64,000 nt of DNA from Gracilimonas sp040117685 (GTDB lineage Bacteria; Bacteroidota; Rhodothermia; Balneolales; Balneolaceae). A model generated the notes under the pieces. The model searched no databases, had not been told where the DNA came from, and saw only the letters and a list, made by a program, of their open reading frames with translations. How positions within the stretch are numbered: the stretch's first letter is position 1; each line of letters starts with the position of its first letter. The DNA lies in NCBI RefSeq assembly GCF_040117685.2, contig NZ_JBEDYP020000004.1:1-64000 (forward strand), read 5' to 3'. The position numbers were made by a program, and so were the translations under genes. This document shows, in pieces, positions 17,560 through 27,781 of this stretch.

Positions 17560-18783
17560 CTATAACACATTGACCCTTTCCTGATTTACTGATTCGGATT
17601 GCTTTTTAATACTCCGAAATCCCAACAAAAAAAGAAGAGGCAAAATTGCAGAGGGGATCTGTTGAGGAATAAATGACCAGCTTAGGAGAAAGAGCAGAAG
17701 AATAGCTGCATATAGTACCAAAAACACTTTATAATTTTCTGAAAGTCGTTTTCTGCCCATAAAAGAAAATATAAAGGCCGACAAGGCCGGGGCAGACCAC
17801 ACTATATTCCAATTCCATTTGGTTGAGGGATACGAAGAAAAAAACCACAAAAAAATGATCAACACTCCAATTAACCCAATTATCCCGAATAACAGACGGT
17901 CGAACCAAAACCAGAATGTGTGATTAGTTCTATAGAAAAACCCGGCAAGCAGGCTTGTAATCAGCAAAAACCAAAAGCTTAAAGTGGGGCTTACTCTCGC
18001 AGGACTAATGACAGACCGTTTCTGAGGAGCATAAAATCTCTGCTCTGAAACCAAGGCAAGACTTGTATCAGCTTGCTGTATCCGAGCGTGTGAAAATCCC
18101 TCTTTTAACAGGTCGGGTAAGAACAGCGTTTCCGACTCGGGTGGGTTGCGGTCGGCGGGAGTACCCAACAGCAAGTTAATCCCAAATTTTACCCAGGAAA
18201 CGGATTTCAGGTAGGGATTAATAAACTGCCGAAAACTATTCTTTGCCGAATTTTGCGGCTCTTGAAAATGGATTGAATCCCCAGCTACTGCCTTGACAGC
18301 CTCATAGATCCGGGTGGTACAGTTATCATAGAAGAACTCGTAGGAATAATATCGATTTTCGGGCCGGGCGTTATTCTCCAAAAAATCATACAAGCGTTTG
18401 GTTTGATTCTCTGTTAGATTTAATTGCTGTTCAGTAATAATGCGGCCGTCATTCAAATATGCTTTTTTTGCATTCTCAAACTTGTTTACCGAAAGAAAAT
18501 ATCGCAGATCGCCGAGGGCAAATTTCCAATAAAATCCCGGAGCGTTGAAATCAAAAGTACCATAATTATATGCGCGATCTACACCTGATTCCGGGTCGTA
18601 AATGCGCAGGGCAGTATGGCCAAACAAAGTGTACAAATCAGCACCGGAAGAAGCCGTAAGGAGACTGACCTGAGCTTCTGGCGAAAGTTTAGGTTGCCCG
18701 GCGTCTACAGAAGAAGTTGCTGCAATAAATAGTATCAGGAAAAAGCTTACTGCTTTAGTTATAGTGTGCAACATATTGGCCAA
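17560..18783 (-). CDS. DUF4105 membrane protein
   Basis: The 407-residue protein has a signal peptide and then the DUF4105 region: LLTASSGADLYTLFGHTALRI, YNYGTFDFNAPGFYWKFALGDLRYFL, FFYDNCTTRI. The NCTTR Cys and the GHTALR His look like a papain-like or NlpC-type catalytic pair. The C-terminal part has about four membrane segments. Its function is unknown; a periplasmic protease-like fold is plausible. It is the last gene of cassette 2, 21 bases after the P1B-4 ATPase, an unusual place for this usually chromosomal family. Confidence 0.8.
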   Translation of the reverse strand: MANMLHTITKAVSFFLILFIAATSSVDAGQPKLSPEAQVSLLTASSGADLYTLFGHTALRIYDPESGVDRAYNYGTFDFNAPGFYWKFALGDLRYFLSVNKFENAKKAYLNDGRIITEQQLNLTENQTKRLYDFLENNARPENRYYSYEFFYDNCTTRIYEAVKAVAGDSIHFQEPQNSAKNSFRQFINPYLKSVSWVKFGINLLLGTPADRNPPESETLFLPDLLKEGFSHARIQQADTSLALVSEQRFYAPQKRSVISPARVSPTLSFWFLLITSLLAGFFYRTNHTFWFWFDRLLFGIIGLIGVLIIFLWFFSSYPSTKWNWNIVWSAPALSAFIFSFMGRKRLSENYKVFLVLYAAILLLFLLSWSFIPQQIPSAILPLLFLLGFRSIKKQSESVNQERVNVL

Positions 18784-18804
18784 GCTAATTTATCTTTGAA
18801 TAGG

Positions 18805-21300
18805 TTAGGATTTGTAAGCTAACAACCTCAACGCATTAAATACCACAACTACTGTTGACCCTTCGTGGCCGATGACTGCCCAACCCATGCTCAGGCCAAA
18901 AATCGTAGCTGGCACAAGCAGAGCCACCATACCCAGGCTGATCCACAGGTTCTGTTTGATGATCGATTTGGTTTTGCGGCTCAGTCCGATGGCAAACGGA
19001 AGAACGGAAATCTTGTCTGCCATTAAAGCTACATCGGCTGTTTCAAGGGCCACATCTGATCCGGCTGCTCCCATAGCAATGCCCACCGTGCTGTTGGCCA
19101 TAGCCGGGGCATCGTTTACACCGTCGCCTACCATCGCTACATGGCCTTCCTCTTTACGAAGCTTTTTGATCGCATCCACTTTGTCTTCAGGCAGTAAATT
19201 ACCTTTTGGGTCATCGATGCCAATTTCTTTAGCAACAGCGTCTGCTACACGCTGATTGTCTCCCGTAAGCATAATCAGGTGGGTCAAGCCCATGTCCCGC
19301 AGTTTTTGAATCACATCCTTTGCATCCTCGCGGGGCGTATCCATGAGTCCCAGCATACCAAGATATCGATCACCATGACGAACAATCATAGTCGTTTTCC
19401 CTTCTCCTTCCAATTCTTCTACACTTCGTTTAAGGTCTTCAGAGAGTTTAATGCCATCGGCCTCTTCAAATAGCTCCGCATTCCCGATATACACTGTTAT
19501 ATCTTTAATCGTTGCTTTTACTCCCCGCCCTGTAATGGATTCAAGATCTTCGGCTTCGGGAAAATCAGTTTCCCCTAACTTCTCTTTTCCATCACGCACC
19601 ACGGCATCAGCGAGGGGGTGATCACTTAAACTTTCTACAGCTACAGCTACTTTTAACAACTCGTTTTCCTCCGTATCACCAAAGGTGATCACATCAGTAA
19701 GTCTGGGCTCGCCTTCTGTGAGGGTTCCGGTTTTATCAAAAGCTAACGCCTTTAATATTCCAAGGTTTTCAAGGGGGCGACCGCCTTTTATCAGAACTCC
19801 ACCTCTTGCGGCTCGTCCTACACCGCTAAGCACTGCGCTGGGCGTAGAAATAGCCAGTGCACAGGGACTTGCTGCCACAAGAACCGCCATGGCCCGATAA
19901 AAACTTGCTGAAAAAGATTCATCTATAACCAGAAAAGCAAAATTCAATATCACCACTAATACTAACACGGACGGTACAAAATACTTTTCAAATTTGTCGG
20001 TGAACTGTTGGGTCGGCGACTTCTGAGCTTCGGCTTCGTTAACCAGCTTGATCAGGCGAGAAAGTGTGGAATCTTTGGAAAGTTTTGTCACCTTTACCTC
20101 CAGACTTCCATTTCCATTGATGGTGCCGGCAAACACGCGGTGCTTATCGTCAATAGAATCTGCATCTTCATCGATGGATTCAGGATCGTCATATTCCATC
20201 TTGTCTACGGGCACGCTTTCGCCGGTGATGGGTGCCTGGTTGACGCTGCTCTCGCCATTGATAACTACCCCGTCGGCGGAAATTTTACTGTTCGGTTTGA
20301 TCACAATAACATCTCCAACCTGCAACTCCTCAACAGGTACCTCTTCGGTGGTTCCATCTTTTTTTCGCAGAGCGGTTTTTGGCGCAAGGTCAGAAAGCCC
20401 TTTGATGGCATCTCGTGCCCGACCCATAGCATAGTGTTCCAGGGAATGTCCAAGGCTGAACAAGAAAAGCAGAAGCGCCCCCTCAGCCCACTCCCCAAGG
20501 ATTGCAGCTCCAATCGCGGCAACCAGCATCAGGAAATCAATCTCGAAATTTCCGGCTTTTACTTCGGTGTAAGCTTCCTGCACCAGGTAGAATCCACCAA
20601 AGAAGTAGGAGCTCACATATAGTGCAAGCGAGACCCAGCCGGGCAACGTGCTCACATAGGAGAGGCCGAATCCTATGCCGAGCAAGCTACCGCATATCAG
20701 CGAGAAGATCAGCTCGGTTTTTTCGCCAAAGATGCCACCGTGATCATGGTCGTGCGAATCTTCTTCTTTATGTGAGTGCTCATGATCTGTCTCCGGTTTT
20801 TTCTCTTTACCATTTGTCTCCTCATTATTTTCTTTTACGTCCTGAAGTTCTTCGGAAAACTTCTCAATATCTAACCCAGTCTCTCTAATTATTTTCGTAA
20901 GCTTCTCCCTGCTAATATCACCCTTTTTATATTCCAGCCTGATCCAGCCTGTGGCGCTCGCGTAAGCATCTACAACTCCATCCACATCTCTGAGTTGCCG
21001 AGTAATTGATCGGGCGTGTCTGGAATGACGAATACCGTTCACTTTCACTAACATGTGCCCAAATATATCATGAAGTTTCGCACCGGTCTGTTGAGCAATG
21101 GTTTTTATTTTTTTTAGTGATATCGTTTCGGGATCAAAGTGAATACAGAGTTTTGGTTCTTTACTTTCATCTGTTTTAATATGTACCCGATCCACTCCAT
21201 CCCGTCCTTCAAGAGTTCCAATAAGCCGACTTACACATTTATCCTTATGATCAGGGATGTCAGGTAGTATTACAGGTATATCAAGTGTTAGTTTTTCCAT
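18805..21300 (-). CDS. P1B-4-type metal-exporting ATPase with His-rich linker
   Basis: From the ATG at 21300 the protein has 831 residues. Two HMA-like folds without CxxC (about 1-70 and 80-145) are followed by a His-rich stretch (173-187), then the transporter. The key membrane motif is SPC (478-480), and the last segment reads HEGSTVVVVFNALRLL. Both mark the P1B-4 group, known for Co, Zn, Fe or Cd export. TGES, the phosphorylated Asp522 in DKTGTLTEG, and GDGVNDAPAM are intact. It acts in the inner membrane using ATP. It follows the P-II gene of cassette 2 after about 165 bases. An 18-codon upstream extension of the frame is rejected because the HMA fold starts at MEKLTLDIP. Confidence 0.9.
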   Translation of the reverse strand: MEKLTLDIPVILPDIPDHKDKCVSRLIGTLEGRDGVDRVHIKTDESKEPKLCIHFDPETISLKKIKTIAQQTGAKLHDIFGHMLVKVNGIRHSRHARSITRQLRDVDGVVDAYASATGWIRLEYKKGDISREKLTKIIRETGLDIEKFSEELQDVKENNEETNGKEKKPETDHEHSHKEEDSHDHDHGGIFGEKTELIFSLICGSLLGIGFGLSYVSTLPGWVSLALYVSSYFFGGFYLVQEAYTEVKAGNFEIDFLMLVAAIGAAILGEWAEGALLLFLFSLGHSLEHYAMGRARDAIKGLSDLAPKTALRKKDGTTEEVPVEELQVGDVIVIKPNSKISADGVVINGESSVNQAPITGESVPVDKMEYDDPESIDEDADSIDDKHRVFAGTINGNGSLEVKVTKLSKDSTLSRLIKLVNEAEAQKSPTQQFTDKFEKYFVPSVLVLVVILNFAFLVIDESFSASFYRAMAVLVAASPCALAISTPSAVLSGVGRAARGGVLIKGGRPLENLGILKALAFDKTGTLTEGEPRLTDVITFGDTEENELLKVAVAVESLSDHPLADAVVRDGKEKLGETDFPEAEDLESITGRGVKATIKDITVYIGNAELFEEADGIKLSEDLKRSVEELEGEGKTTMIVRHGDRYLGMLGLMDTPREDAKDVIQKLRDMGLTHLIMLTGDNQRVADAVAKEIGIDDPKGNLLPEDKVDAIKKLRKEEGHVAMVGDGVNDAPAMANSTVGIAMGAAGSDVALETADVALMADKISVLPFAIGLSRKTKSIIKQNLWISLGMVALLVPATIFGLSMGWAVIGHEGSTVVVVFNALRLLAYKS

Positions 21301-21464
21301 AGTTATTAAGTTTAAGTTAAAAAAAGAACTGAATGGGGGATCATCCCAATACAATTCATAAATAGCTGTAACGGTGCATTCTAAAACTTGCTATTCATCG
21401 TTTAAAGACTACTGCCACGGTCAAATGGCAGCAATCTTGGGGTATAAAGTGATGTAATCTTAGC

Positions 21465-21785
21465 CTATCGAATCACTTCATCGTCGATTTCCCCAGTTCG
21501 AATTCTTATAGCTTTATCTACTTCGGATATAAATATTTTGCCATCACCCGAATTGCCCGTTTTTCCTTTTTGGATGATCGTATCAATAATTTCAGCAACC
21601 CGTTCATCGGGAACAACGGTTTCCAGTTTTATACGGTTGGTGAGCCGTGCTTTATCTTCGGCTTTAACGTGCCCCCATCCCCGCACATCCGATAAGGTTA
21701 TACCAGGCGGTTCTGGTAAGGTTTCAAGGCCATCAATGACGTAATCAATCATGTTGGTACGAATAAATGCTTTAATCTCTTTCAT
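21465..21785 (-). CDS. P-II-like signalling protein of RND cassette 2
   Basis: The intact 106-residue protein starts MKEIKAFIRTNMIDYVI and has a T-loop region (about 36-55), then KTGNSGDGKIF, the B-loop that binds the phosphates of ATP or ADP in P-II proteins, and a C-terminal KAIRIRTGE. The Tyr modified in classical GlnB is not at an equivalent place. P-II proteins beside CusABC pumps form a separate group and probably respond to metal or adenylate state. It follows the RND gene by 65 bases containing a hairpin. Confidence 0.85.
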   Translation of the reverse strand: MKEIKAFIRTNMIDYVIDGLETLPEPPGITLSDVRGWGHVKAEDKARLTNRIKLETVVPDERVAEIIDTIIQKGKTGNSGDGKIFISEVDKAIRIRTGEIDDEVIR

Positions 21786-21803
21786 AGTAAGTTGGTTTTA
21801 ATG

Positions 21804-21836
21804 AAACCTCCAAGGTTTCAAATACCTTGAAGGTTT
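21804..21836 (-). other. Hairpin between RND and P-II genes of cassette 2
   Basis: AAACCTCCAAGGT at 21804-21816 pairs with ACCTTGAAGGTTT at 21824-21836 with one mismatch that could be a G-U pair. It has no following U-run on the transcribed strand. It occupies the same spot as the hairpin at 10611-10648 in cassette 1, which supports a shared role such as mRNA segment stability. Confidence 0.65.
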
Positions 21837-21850
21837 GTATCTATTTATAA

Positions 21851-24800
21851 TTACAGTTCAACGTGTTCTACTGGTTCAGCGAACCACTTGTAGATAGTGG
21901 GTAATACCACCAGTGTAAGCAGAGTCGATGTTACCAGACCACCAACTACCACGGCTGCCAGAGGACGTTGCACATTCGAGCCGATATCGTTTGCCAGTAG
22001 CAACGGAATCAGTCCGAGACCGGTGGTTAAGGCCGTCATGAGTACAGGGCGTAGCCGTAACAAGGCGGCTTTAACAACTGCCTTGTGGGTTTCAAGTCCT
22101 TCCTCCCGAAGTTGGTTGATGTAGGAAACCAGCACCACGCCATTGAGTACCGCGATACCAAAGATGGCGATAAAACCCACGGCTGCCGGCACGGACAAGT
22201 AGAGACCGGACACCCAAAGCGCTACAATACCACCGATAGTGGCAAAGGGTATATTCAGGAAGATGAGCACAGCGTATTTCCAGCTACTGAAGGTGGAAAA
22301 CAGCATGAAAAAAATGAGTCCCAGCGTAATGGGAACCACTACATACAACCGCGCCATCGCCCGCTGTTGATTTTCAAACTGTCCACCGTATTCAGTGAAA
22401 TATCCAGCCGGTAGTTCGACCTGCTCAGCCACCTTTTGCTGAATTTCACTAACTACGCTTCCCATGTCTCGACCGCGCACGTTAAGCTGCACATAAGTTC
22501 GGCGACTGGCTTTATTTCTGGAGATCTGCTTGGGTCCGGTAAAGACTTCCACATCGGCTATTTGCGACAGCGGAACCAAAGCTCCTTTGGCTGTGCGGAT
22601 GGGCAGATCCCGAACCTGGTCAATGTGGGTTCGCTGAGATTCCTGGAGGCGAACGAAGATATCGAAGCGGCGGATGCCTTCGAATACTTGCCCGGCTACC
22701 GAACCACCGATACCGGTTTCAACGGTATTAAGGAAATCATCCATGCTAATTCCAAGCCGTGCCAATTGCTCGCGATCCGGGCGAACCAGGATTTGTGGTT
22801 TGCCACCTTGTTGCTGGGCACGGACATCTACGGCTCCTTCTACACCTTTAGCAATGGCCTGAATTTCACCTGCTTTTTCAGCCAGTACGTCCAGATCATC
22901 GCCATACAAACTTACAACCACTTGGGCCCGAACGCCGCTTAGCAATTCATCGGTGCGAAGCTGAATGGGCTGGGAAAAGTTGGAAGATACGCCGGGCAGA
23001 TCCTCGGTCAGTTTTTCTGCCATCGCAGTTTGGAGTTCTTCGTAATCACGTCCCCATTTCCAGGCGTCCAAAGGTTTGAGGTTTACGACGTTAAATACCA
23101 CGTTCACCGGCTCGGGATCTCCACCCACTTCAGCGCGACCCACCCGCGAATACACGCTTTCCACTTCAGGAAAGGAAAGCATGGATTCCTGAAGTCGCTT
23201 GGAGTATTCAGTGGTAGTCGGAAGGTTCGCTCCCGGAGGCAACACCGAGCGTACGGCGTAAGTCCCTTCTCGTAAAGTGGGCTGAAACTCGGTTCCCAAA
23301 TACGGAAAGATCGCCATACTACCGGCAAACAAAACAAGAGCGGCTCCAAATACCATTTTAGGATATTTGGAGGTCTTCTCGATCAACGGTTCACTCCATT
23401 TTTTGAGCGTACGTACCAACCAGGGTTCCTTGTCCATGCCTTTTTCGGGAAGGATGAAGCTGGAGATAATAGGAATGTACGTCAGCGCTAAAAAGATGGC
23501 TCCGAACAGCGCAAAGGTAATGGTATAAGCCAGCGGTTTGAACATCTTTCCTTCCACACCTTCAAGCGAGAAGAGTGGCAGAAATACAATGATGATAATG
23601 CTGGTAGCGAAAAAGACCGGTCGAATGACTTCACGCGCGGCTTCACTCACAATCCGTGTTAGGGACACATTTCCTTCTTTTCGTTCCTCAAGCAGCCTGT
23701 ACGTGTTTTCCACAATTACCGTGGCACTATCACCGATCATCCCGATGCTGATCGCCAGCCCACCGAGACTCATCAGGTTAGCCGATATTCCCAGCCATTT
23801 CATCCCTATGAAAGCGATCAAGAAGGCAATGGGAACCGTGGAAATAATGATCAACGTGGATCGGATATCACCCATAAAGAAGTACAACACGATGAGCACC
23901 AGAATGGCTCCGATGTAGAGGGCATTGGTAACTGTACCCACGGCTTTTTCTACGAGTTCACCTTGAGAATAAAAGGTTTCCATGATCATCCCTTCGGGGA
24001 GGGCGCTATTAATGGCATCCACTTTATTATCCATTTCGGCCAGCAAGTCCTGTGTGTTGGTTCCGATGAGTTTCAACACAAAACCGCCCACCGATTCTTC
24101 CCCGTTGGCAACCAGTGTTCCCCGCTTGATTTCCGAGCCAAATGCCACTTCAGCTACATCTTTCACATACACCGGAGTACCGTCTTCGTTGGATACGATT
24201 ATATTCTCAAGGTCATTGAGACCTTCTTCGTCGGGTTGAATCCAGCCATAACCGCGCACCAGATATTCTTCTCCTCCGCGTTCCAGAAAAGAAGCGCCTA
24301 CCGTGCGGTTGTTTTTATTGAGGGCACCTTCGAGATCTTCAAGGGTAAGTCCTCGGGAAACCAGGGCATTCATATCGGCTTTGACCTGGAATTGACGAAC
24401 ATCCCCGCCAATCGACAGCACGCCGGTTACGCCGGGCACTGTTCGCAGCTGCGGTTTTATGATCCAATCCTGAGCGGTTCGAATGTCCATGAGGGAGTGA
24501 TCGTAGCCTTCTTTATTCTTGACCTCATACATCAACACGGTTCCAAGGCCGGTGGTGATGGGGCCAAGTTGAGGCTCACCAAGACCGTCCGGTATCTCAT
24601 TTTTGGCCTGCGACAGTCGTTCGTTAACCAGTCGCCGGGCAAAGTAAATATCGGTTCCTTCCTCAAAGTAAATATTCACTCTGGAAAGCCCGAAAATGGA
24701 GGTGCTTTGCACCCGGTCCAGCTTCGGTAAACCATACATGGAGATCTCAATGGGATAACTTATTTGAGTTTCCACATCTACCGGAGAAAGGCCCGGACTG

Positions 24801-24955
24801 GAGGTAAACACCTGCACGAGTGTTGGTGATACATCTGGAAAGGAATCTATGGGTACATCCCGAAAGGAAAAGTAGCCATATAGCGCTACTGCGGCTACCA
24901 AAATAAAGATGGTCAGCCGGTTCTTTAATACTTTATCAATAATTTGTTCAAGCAT
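21851..24955 (-). CDS. CzcA/CusA-type heavy-metal RND pump
   Basis: The 1,034-residue protein has the normal length and architecture of heavy-metal RND pumps: 12 membrane segments and two large periplasmic loops. Landmarks are VPIDSFPDVSPTLVQVFTSS, LAISIGMIGDSATVIVENTYRLLEE (proton-relay segment with Asp), GTEFQPTLREGTYAVRSVLP, and AVVVGGLVTSTLLTLVVLPTIY. It exports divalent or monovalent metal from the periplasm by proton antiport. The adaptor gene lies 43 bases upstream and the P-II gene 65 bases downstream. The metal specificity is not certain; the neighbouring P1B-4 ATPase suggests Co, Zn or Cd. Confidence 0.93.
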   Translation of the reverse strand: MLEQIIDKVLKNRLTIFILVAAVALYGYFSFRDVPIDSFPDVSPTLVQVFTSSPGLSPVDVETQISYPIEISMYGLPKLDRVQSTSIFGLSRVNIYFEEGTDIYFARRLVNERLSQAKNEIPDGLGEPQLGPITTGLGTVLMYEVKNKEGYDHSLMDIRTAQDWIIKPQLRTVPGVTGVLSIGGDVRQFQVKADMNALVSRGLTLEDLEGALNKNNRTVGASFLERGGEEYLVRGYGWIQPDEEGLNDLENIIVSNEDGTPVYVKDVAEVAFGSEIKRGTLVANGEESVGGFVLKLIGTNTQDLLAEMDNKVDAINSALPEGMIMETFYSQGELVEKAVGTVTNALYIGAILVLIVLYFFMGDIRSTLIIISTVPIAFLIAFIGMKWLGISANLMSLGGLAISIGMIGDSATVIVENTYRLLEERKEGNVSLTRIVSEAAREVIRPVFFATSIIIIVFLPLFSLEGVEGKMFKPLAYTITFALFGAIFLALTYIPIISSFILPEKGMDKEPWLVRTLKKWSEPLIEKTSKYPKMVFGAALVLFAGSMAIFPYLGTEFQPTLREGTYAVRSVLPPGANLPTTTEYSKRLQESMLSFPEVESVYSRVGRAEVGGDPEPVNVVFNVVNLKPLDAWKWGRDYEELQTAMAEKLTEDLPGVSSNFSQPIQLRTDELLSGVRAQVVVSLYGDDLDVLAEKAGEIQAIAKGVEGAVDVRAQQQGGKPQILVRPDREQLARLGISMDDFLNTVETGIGGSVAGQVFEGIRRFDIFVRLQESQRTHIDQVRDLPIRTAKGALVPLSQIADVEVFTGPKQISRNKASRRTYVQLNVRGRDMGSVVSEIQQKVAEQVELPAGYFTEYGGQFENQQRAMARLYVVVPITLGLIFFMLFSTFSSWKYAVLIFLNIPFATIGGIVALWVSGLYLSVPAAVGFIAIFGIAVLNGVVLVSYINQLREEGLETHKAVVKAALLRLRPVLMTALTTGLGLIPLLLANDIGSNVQRPLAAVVVGGLVTSTLLTLVVLPTIYKWFAEPVEHVEL

Positions 24956-24998
24956 AGGTCAAATATTCAGGGTGATAATTTTGTTGAGCTGGTCAGCT

Positions 24999-26258
24999 TT
25001 AGTGGCCATGAGAAGCACTCCGGGTTGCGGCGGTTAAGGCCGATTTCAGGTCAAAAGCCCCTGAAAAAACGGCTGATTGTCCAGGTGTTAAACCGGAAAG
25101 TACTTCCACAAAACCGTCTCGTTCATTTCCAAGCGTAACGGCAACCGGACGGAAACTTCCGACCTCATCACCGGGCACAAATACACGGTCAGTACCTTCG
25201 ATTTGTTGAACGGCGTCCACAGGAATGAGGGCAGCGGTTTCCTTTGAATTGGTATAAATGCGAGCGGTGCCAAACATACCGGCACGTAGTTGTCCATCAG
25301 GGTTGTCGAACAGTGCACGTACAGGCATGGTTCGGGTTTCTTTTTCCAGCTCGTAGGAGATCCAGTCTGTGGTTCCTGAAAAGGTAGTGCCTGGCATGCT
25401 TCTCACGGAAAGCTCCACCGTTTGCTCGGTACTCAGGTTGCGAATATCCTGCTCATAGCCGTCTATCATCACCCATACCTTAGACAGATCTGCTACGTGA
25501 ACTGGCGTTTCGCTGGGGCTAATGGTTTGTCCGGGGGAAAGATTTCGCTCCTGAATGGTTCCACTTAGTGGACTGCTCAGGTAGAAATATGAAAGCGGGG
25601 TCTCACTTCCGGCCTTAATATTTTGGATGTCATTATGGGATAATCCGTACAAACGCAACGCTTCTGAGGCCGCATCAAGCTCTGCTTTCGCTTGTTCATA
25701 TTCCAATTCGGCCTGCAACAGCTCAGCCTGACTGGAGATATCCTGTTCATACAAATTTTGCTCACGCTTAAAGTGGGCTTCCTCCTTCTTCATGGCCGCT
25801 CTGAGGCGAATGTAATCGGCTTTGATCTTACCAAGTCCAACGCTGCTCATTTGAGCGATGGCCTCGCCTTCTTCCACGTAGTCACCCAAATCTTTAAGCA
25901 CTTTAACCACTTTGGCCTCAATTCTTGGGCCCACTTTTGCAATGCGATCCATATCATACATCACACTGGCAGGCCGTTGAATTATGGAGCTTGCACTTCC
26001 GGCTTTCAGGGTATCTACGTTGATGTTTAGAGAAGCTAATTGCTCCTGTGATAAATGGACTTCACCTGAATGTTCACCTTCTTCTGCCGATCGCTCGCCT
26101 TCTGCCTCCGTATGTTGGGCTTCGTCTGAGCCGTGTTCAGAAGCGGTAGCATGGTTTTCGGTTTGTGGAGTGGATTCATTTTGAGAACTACAGCCGCTTA
26201 TGACGACTCCACTCAAAAGCAACATCCACATCGGGAGTAATATGTTAATGATCTTCAT
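24999..26258 (-). CDS. RND efflux adaptor lipoprotein with His-rich N-terminus
   Basis: The adaptor is 419 residues from the ATG at 26258, which gives a lipobox ending at Cys23 (VVISGC). A short His/Glu-rich stretch follows (HATASEHGSDEAQHTE, then EGEHSGEVH), a likely metal-binding tail. Then come the barrel-sandwich, a helical hairpin, the lipoyl half (SSPLSGTIQERNLSPGQTIS) and the beta-barrel. The frame is open for 18 more codons upstream, which would overlap the TolC gene stop; the ATG at 26279 is also possible. It joins the TolC at 26293-27663 to the pump at 21851-24955. Confidence 0.9.
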   Translation of the reverse strand: MKIINILLPMWMLLLSGVVISGCSSQNESTPQTENHATASEHGSDEAQHTEAEGERSAEEGEHSGEVHLSQEQLASLNINVDTLKAGSASSIIQRPASVMYDMDRIAKVGPRIEAKVVKVLKDLGDYVEEGEAIAQMSSVGLGKIKADYIRLRAAMKKEEAHFKREQNLYEQDISSQAELLQAELEYEQAKAELDAASEALRLYGLSHNDIQNIKAGSETPLSYFYLSSPLSGTIQERNLSPGQTISPSETPVHVADLSKVWVMIDGYEQDIRNLSTEQTVELSVRSMPGTTFSGTTDWISYELEKETRTMPVRALFDNPDGQLRAGMFGTARIYTNSKETAALIPVDAVQQIEGTDRVFVPGDEVGSFRPVAVTLGNERDGFVEVLSGLTPGQSAVFSGAFDLKSALTAATRSASHGH

Positions 26259-26292
26259 TGTTTTTAATCTCTGTTTCATGGGGTTCAAATAA

Positions 26293-27663
26293 TTAGTTGG
26301 TAGAAATTTCATTCAAGGGCGTGCCTATCAGTCGCTCTACATGTGCAATGGCACGGTTCAGTTCAGCCAGCGCTTGTACGTAGCGGGTCCGGCTGGTAAA
26401 TAAAGTTCGCTGGGCATCCAGAACTTCCAGGAAATCAAACTTTCCCTGCCGGTAGCCGATTTGGGCAGCTTCATAGGCTGTTTGGGCTCCGGGTAAGACT
26501 TCAGCTTGAAGTTGCTCGGCCTCATATAAAGCAGCCTGTAACTTGTTATAGCTATTTTGAAGGGCTTTTTGCACCTCAATTCTGGCAGACTCCCGCAACG
26601 TTTCCGCACGGTTGAGCTCATAGCGAGCTGCCTTTACATTCCCCTGGTTCCGGTCAAAAAATGGAAGAGGTATGGAGACACCTACTAAAGCAGCTTCGGC
26701 TCCAAGATCTTCCATCCAGCGATACCCGCCGCTGATTTTTATATCAGGAATGGCTTTGGATCGCTCATACGAAAGGGAAGCTTCCCGTTGCTGAATCTCG
26801 GTAGTCCAGCGAGCAACATCTGGGTTTCGCTCTATAAATTCGGCCACGTATTGGTAGTCTGGAATAGAATCCGGCATCTCTAATTCGCCTGACAGTGCCA
26901 TAAACGAAACCTGATCACTTCCCCAAAATGAGGCCAGTGTGGTAAAAGCGGATTGCATCGCATTGCGCCTGTTTTCCAGATCTATGCGTGCACGAGAGAG
27001 TTCAACCTGGGCTTTGGTCTGCTCCAGTTTTGAAACTTTCCCGGCTTCGACTTGCGCCGACACGCTTTCATAAAATTGCCGGGCAACATCCAGTAACTCT
27101 TTCTGTTGCTCCCATTGCAGTTGGGCTTCCAAAGCGGACGTATAAGCTTGTGTGAGTCCGGTGAGCGTATTTAAACGCTGGGTTTCGTAATCCCACCCGG
27201 CGAGCTCAGTGGTTAAACCGGCCAGTCGTTTCCGTTTCATCCGATCAGCCCCTAAGAGAACTTTTTGGCTGAGCCTTATCGTGGTTTCCCTGGAATCATA
27301 GCCTTCAAAAGGACCGGTTCCTCCAAAGTTTTCCATTTCGGCTTCCAGTTCCGGATTGGGCAACAAAGCAGCTTGAATGCGCTCGGCTTCATTAACCCGA
27401 ACTTGCCAGGCATAACTTTGCAGACCGGGGTTTTCGAGGAGCGTTTTAGCCAGTGCCGTTCGATAGCTCAGCGTGTCGCCAATAGTAATCGAATTGGCCG
27501 AAGAGTCTAAATTTCTGTTTAGAATCTGAGAAGAATAGTCCTCCGATTCATGTTCTATAAGCGTGCTTTCAGATGGTGTTTGAAGTACCGTTCGTTCGCT
27601 GGCGCAACCGGCAGCAAGCACGAGCGTGCCGATGAGCAGCATCGTTTTGATAAATTTTGACAT
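26293..27663 (-). CDS. TolC/CzcC-type outer-membrane efflux lipoprotein
   Basis: The 456-residue product has a lipobox (LVLAAGC, about residue 20) and the two tandem outer-membrane-efflux repeats with long coiled coils (NPELEAEMENFGGTGPFEGY, later AIPDIKISGGYRWMEDLG and IPLPFFDRNQGNVKAARYEL). The motif FDFLEVLDAQRTLFTSRTRY near the C-terminus is typical of CzcC-like members. It is the outer-membrane exit of cassette 2, first in the pump gene order, after the small His/Cys protein gene. Confidence 0.93.
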   Translation of the reverse strand: MSKFIKTMLLIGTLVLAAGCASERTVLQTPSESTLIEHESEDYSSQILNRNLDSSANSITIGDTLSYRTALAKTLLENPGLQSYAWQVRVNEAERIQAALLPNPELEAEMENFGGTGPFEGYDSRETTIRLSQKVLLGADRMKRKRLAGLTTELAGWDYETQRLNTLTGLTQAYTSALEAQLQWEQQKELLDVARQFYESVSAQVEAGKVSKLEQTKAQVELSRARIDLENRRNAMQSAFTTLASFWGSDQVSFMALSGELEMPDSIPDYQYVAEFIERNPDVARWTTEIQQREASLSYERSKAIPDIKISGGYRWMEDLGAEAALVGVSIPLPFFDRNQGNVKAARYELNRAETLRESARIEVQKALQNSYNKLQAALYEAEQLQAEVLPGAQTAYEAAQIGYRQGKFDFLEVLDAQRTLFTSRTRYVQALAELNRAIAHVERLIGTPLNEISTN

Positions 27664-27781
27664 GTAGTATTCAGCCTTTTAGCTGTTGTAGATTGATGAG
27701 AAATGCGCACGGGATACTATGATCCTGTGAAGTATGAAGGGCATTCTCAATGTGAATTAGGTATAGGAGGGGCTGTATGGC

